From Syntrophaceae bacterium UBA4059 (GTDB lineage: Bacteria; Desulfobacterota; Syntrophia; Syntrophales; Smithellaceae): 32,572 nt of DNA. The notes beneath the pieces were generated by a model that saw only the letters and a program-made list of their open reading frames with translations, was not told the origin of the DNA and did not search any database. This document shows, one piece after another, positions 31,680 through 32,572 of this stretch (its first letter is position 1; every line of letters starts with the position of its first letter). The stretch lies in assembly GCA_002382045.1 (NCBI GenBank), contig DFZJ01000084.1, positions 1-32,572 on the forward strand. Direction: 5' to 3'. The position numbers and the translations under genes are program-made.

Positions 31680-32572
31680 ATTCTACATCCTCTTTCCCCG
31701 TAATGATCTGTGAAATCTGCACGGCCTGGTTACCTTTGAATACCCCCGGAAACCCTTGGTATTTGATAATCCCTTCAATATAGACATCCAGCGGATCGGA
31801 CGCATAATGATCCAGTTGGATCACATCACCCTTCTTCAGATTGATAATATCCTTGCCCAGAATCGATACCCGTCCCAACTCCACCATGATATCAACATAG
31901 GATTTCATCAGGCCGCTTTTAAAGCGGTTAGACCAGTTGCGGTCCACTTCCAGCTGTTCGCTCTGAAAACCGGCGGAGAGTTTTTCTTTAATGGGCTCGA
32001 GCATGGAATAAGGAATACAAATGGAGATGACACCGGAGGTATATTCGACTTCCACTTCAAAATTCATCACCACCACCACATCGGTGGGGGGAACAATCTG
32101 GGCAAACTGGGGATTAATCTCCGCGCGCTGATAGGTAATGGTCAGATCAATCAGCGGCTTCCAGCATTTTTCAAGATCCGTCAGTGCGCTCAAAACAATC
32201 TTTTTAATCAGATTATTTTCGATGGCCGTGAATTCACGGCCCTCAATTTTAAAGGCTTCCGTACCGGTGCCGCCGAAAATAATATCGACCAGCGTAAATA
32301 TTATTTTGGACTCCACAACAAAAATCGCATTACCCCGCATGGGGTCCATACGGAAAAGATGGAGACTGGTGGGCACGGGCAGCGTCTTTAAAAATTCGCC
32401 GAATTTAATCATATCAGCCGATACGGCTGTAACGGAAATCACCTTGCGCAAAATAGAAGATAACGTGGCGCGAAAAGTCCGGGCATACTTTTCATTGGTC
32501 ATCTCCAGGGTCGGCATGCGGCCGCGGATAATCCTGTCCTGACTGGTCAGGTCATAGGGAATAATCCCGCCA
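31666..32572 (-). CDS. fliM: Flagellar motor switch protein FliM, N-terminus outside the window
   Basis: FliM is the middle part of the C-ring switch. The reading frame is open to the right edge: the residues before the internal methionine at 32517 read YDLTSQDRIIRGR, a hallmark of FliM, so that methionine is not the start. Further family sequence is MPTLEMTNEKYARTFRATLS, MDPMRGNAIFVVESKIIF, DIIFGGTG and the C-terminal SpoA domain (VELGRVSILGKDIINLKKGD). About 35 N-terminal residues, including the expected CheY-binding motif, are missing. It is the first gene seen of the long early flagellar block. Confidence 0.96.
   Translation of the reverse strand, partial: GGIIPYDLTSQDRIIRGRMPTLEMTNEKYARTFRATLSSILRKVISVTAVSADMIKFGEFLKTLPVPTSLHLFRMDPMRGNAIFVVESKIIFTLVDIIFGGTGTEAFKIEGREFTAIENNLIKKIVLSALTDLEKCWKPLIDLTITYQRAEINPQFAQIVPPTDVVVVMNFEVEVEYTSGVISICIPYSMLEPIKEKLSAGFQSEQLEVDRNWSNRFKSGLMKSYVDIMVELGRVSILGKDIINLKKGDVIQLDHYASDPLDVYIEGIIKYQGFPGVFKGNQAVQISQIITGKEDVEYGTE

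Noticed and set aside
32517..32517. ATG at 32517 as the fliM start
   Set aside because: The frame continues upstream to the window edge with conserved FliM sequence (YDLTSQDRIIRGR), so the true start is outside.

Overview
The window comes from a motile Gram-negative bacterium, most likely a deltaproteobacterium (Desulfobacterota), possibly in or near the Syntrophales. The evidence is the fliM-to-fhlB gene order with FlhF/FlhG, a flagellar outer-membrane L-ring/P-ring set, sigma-54-type and sigma-28-type promoters, the dprA / type IA topoisomerase / trmFO block, and small proteins of a type I associate with deltaproteobacterial flagellar operons. The taxon is an inference from gene content, not a database match. 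Coding is dense and no stretch longer than about 300 bases lacks a gene.

Left part (1-7155): the 5' half of a tRNA-Arg(TCT) gene with a recognisable promoter runs off the left edge. Next is a secreted multi-domain protein ending in DUF5648-like repeats. Then come three plus-strand housekeeping genes: dprA (DNA uptake/recombination), a type IA topoisomerase with topoisomerase III-like motifs and four zinc ribbons, and trmFO (tRNA m5U54 methylation), which overlaps the topoisomerase gene by 4 bases.

Right part (7189-32572): 28 minus-strand genes form a flagellar locus, read here from right to left. First is a long early block: fliM (truncated by the window), fliN, fliO, fliP, fliQ, fliR, flhB, flhA, flhF, flhG, fliA, a fliL-like gene, a degenerate histidine-kinase-like gene, two small accessory genes, a fliK-like gene and fhlB. 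A near-consensus sigma-54 promoter then starts flgF-flgG-flgA-flgH-flgI-flgJ (distal rod, P and L rings). A sigma-28-type promoter then starts flgM-flgN-flgK-flgL (anti-sigma factor, chaperone, hook-filament junction). A second sigma-28-type promoter starts an accessory unit: a 71-residue unknown protein, a receiver-GAF-HD-GYP response regulator and a lytic transglycosylase without a signal peptide. The locus thus encodes the export gate, C-ring parts, assembly-site control and the late-gene switch. Promoter type follows assembly order: sigma-54 for the rod and rings, FliA for the late genes.

Most interesting: (i) FlgK and FlgL carry what looks like the same inserted domain; (ii) the perfect sigma-28 -35 box at 9861-9868 fixes the start of a small FlgM-like unknown gene and defines a late unit with a c-di-GMP phosphodiesterase and a transglycosylase; (iii) a kinase-like protein that keeps the histidine but appears to have lost the ATP-binding motifs sits inside the flagellar operon; (iv) a cluster of poorly described accessory genes (105-residue protein, DUF2802-like, FliK-like, FhlB) lies between fliA and flgF; (v) a topoisomerase III-type enzyme occupies the usual topA position.
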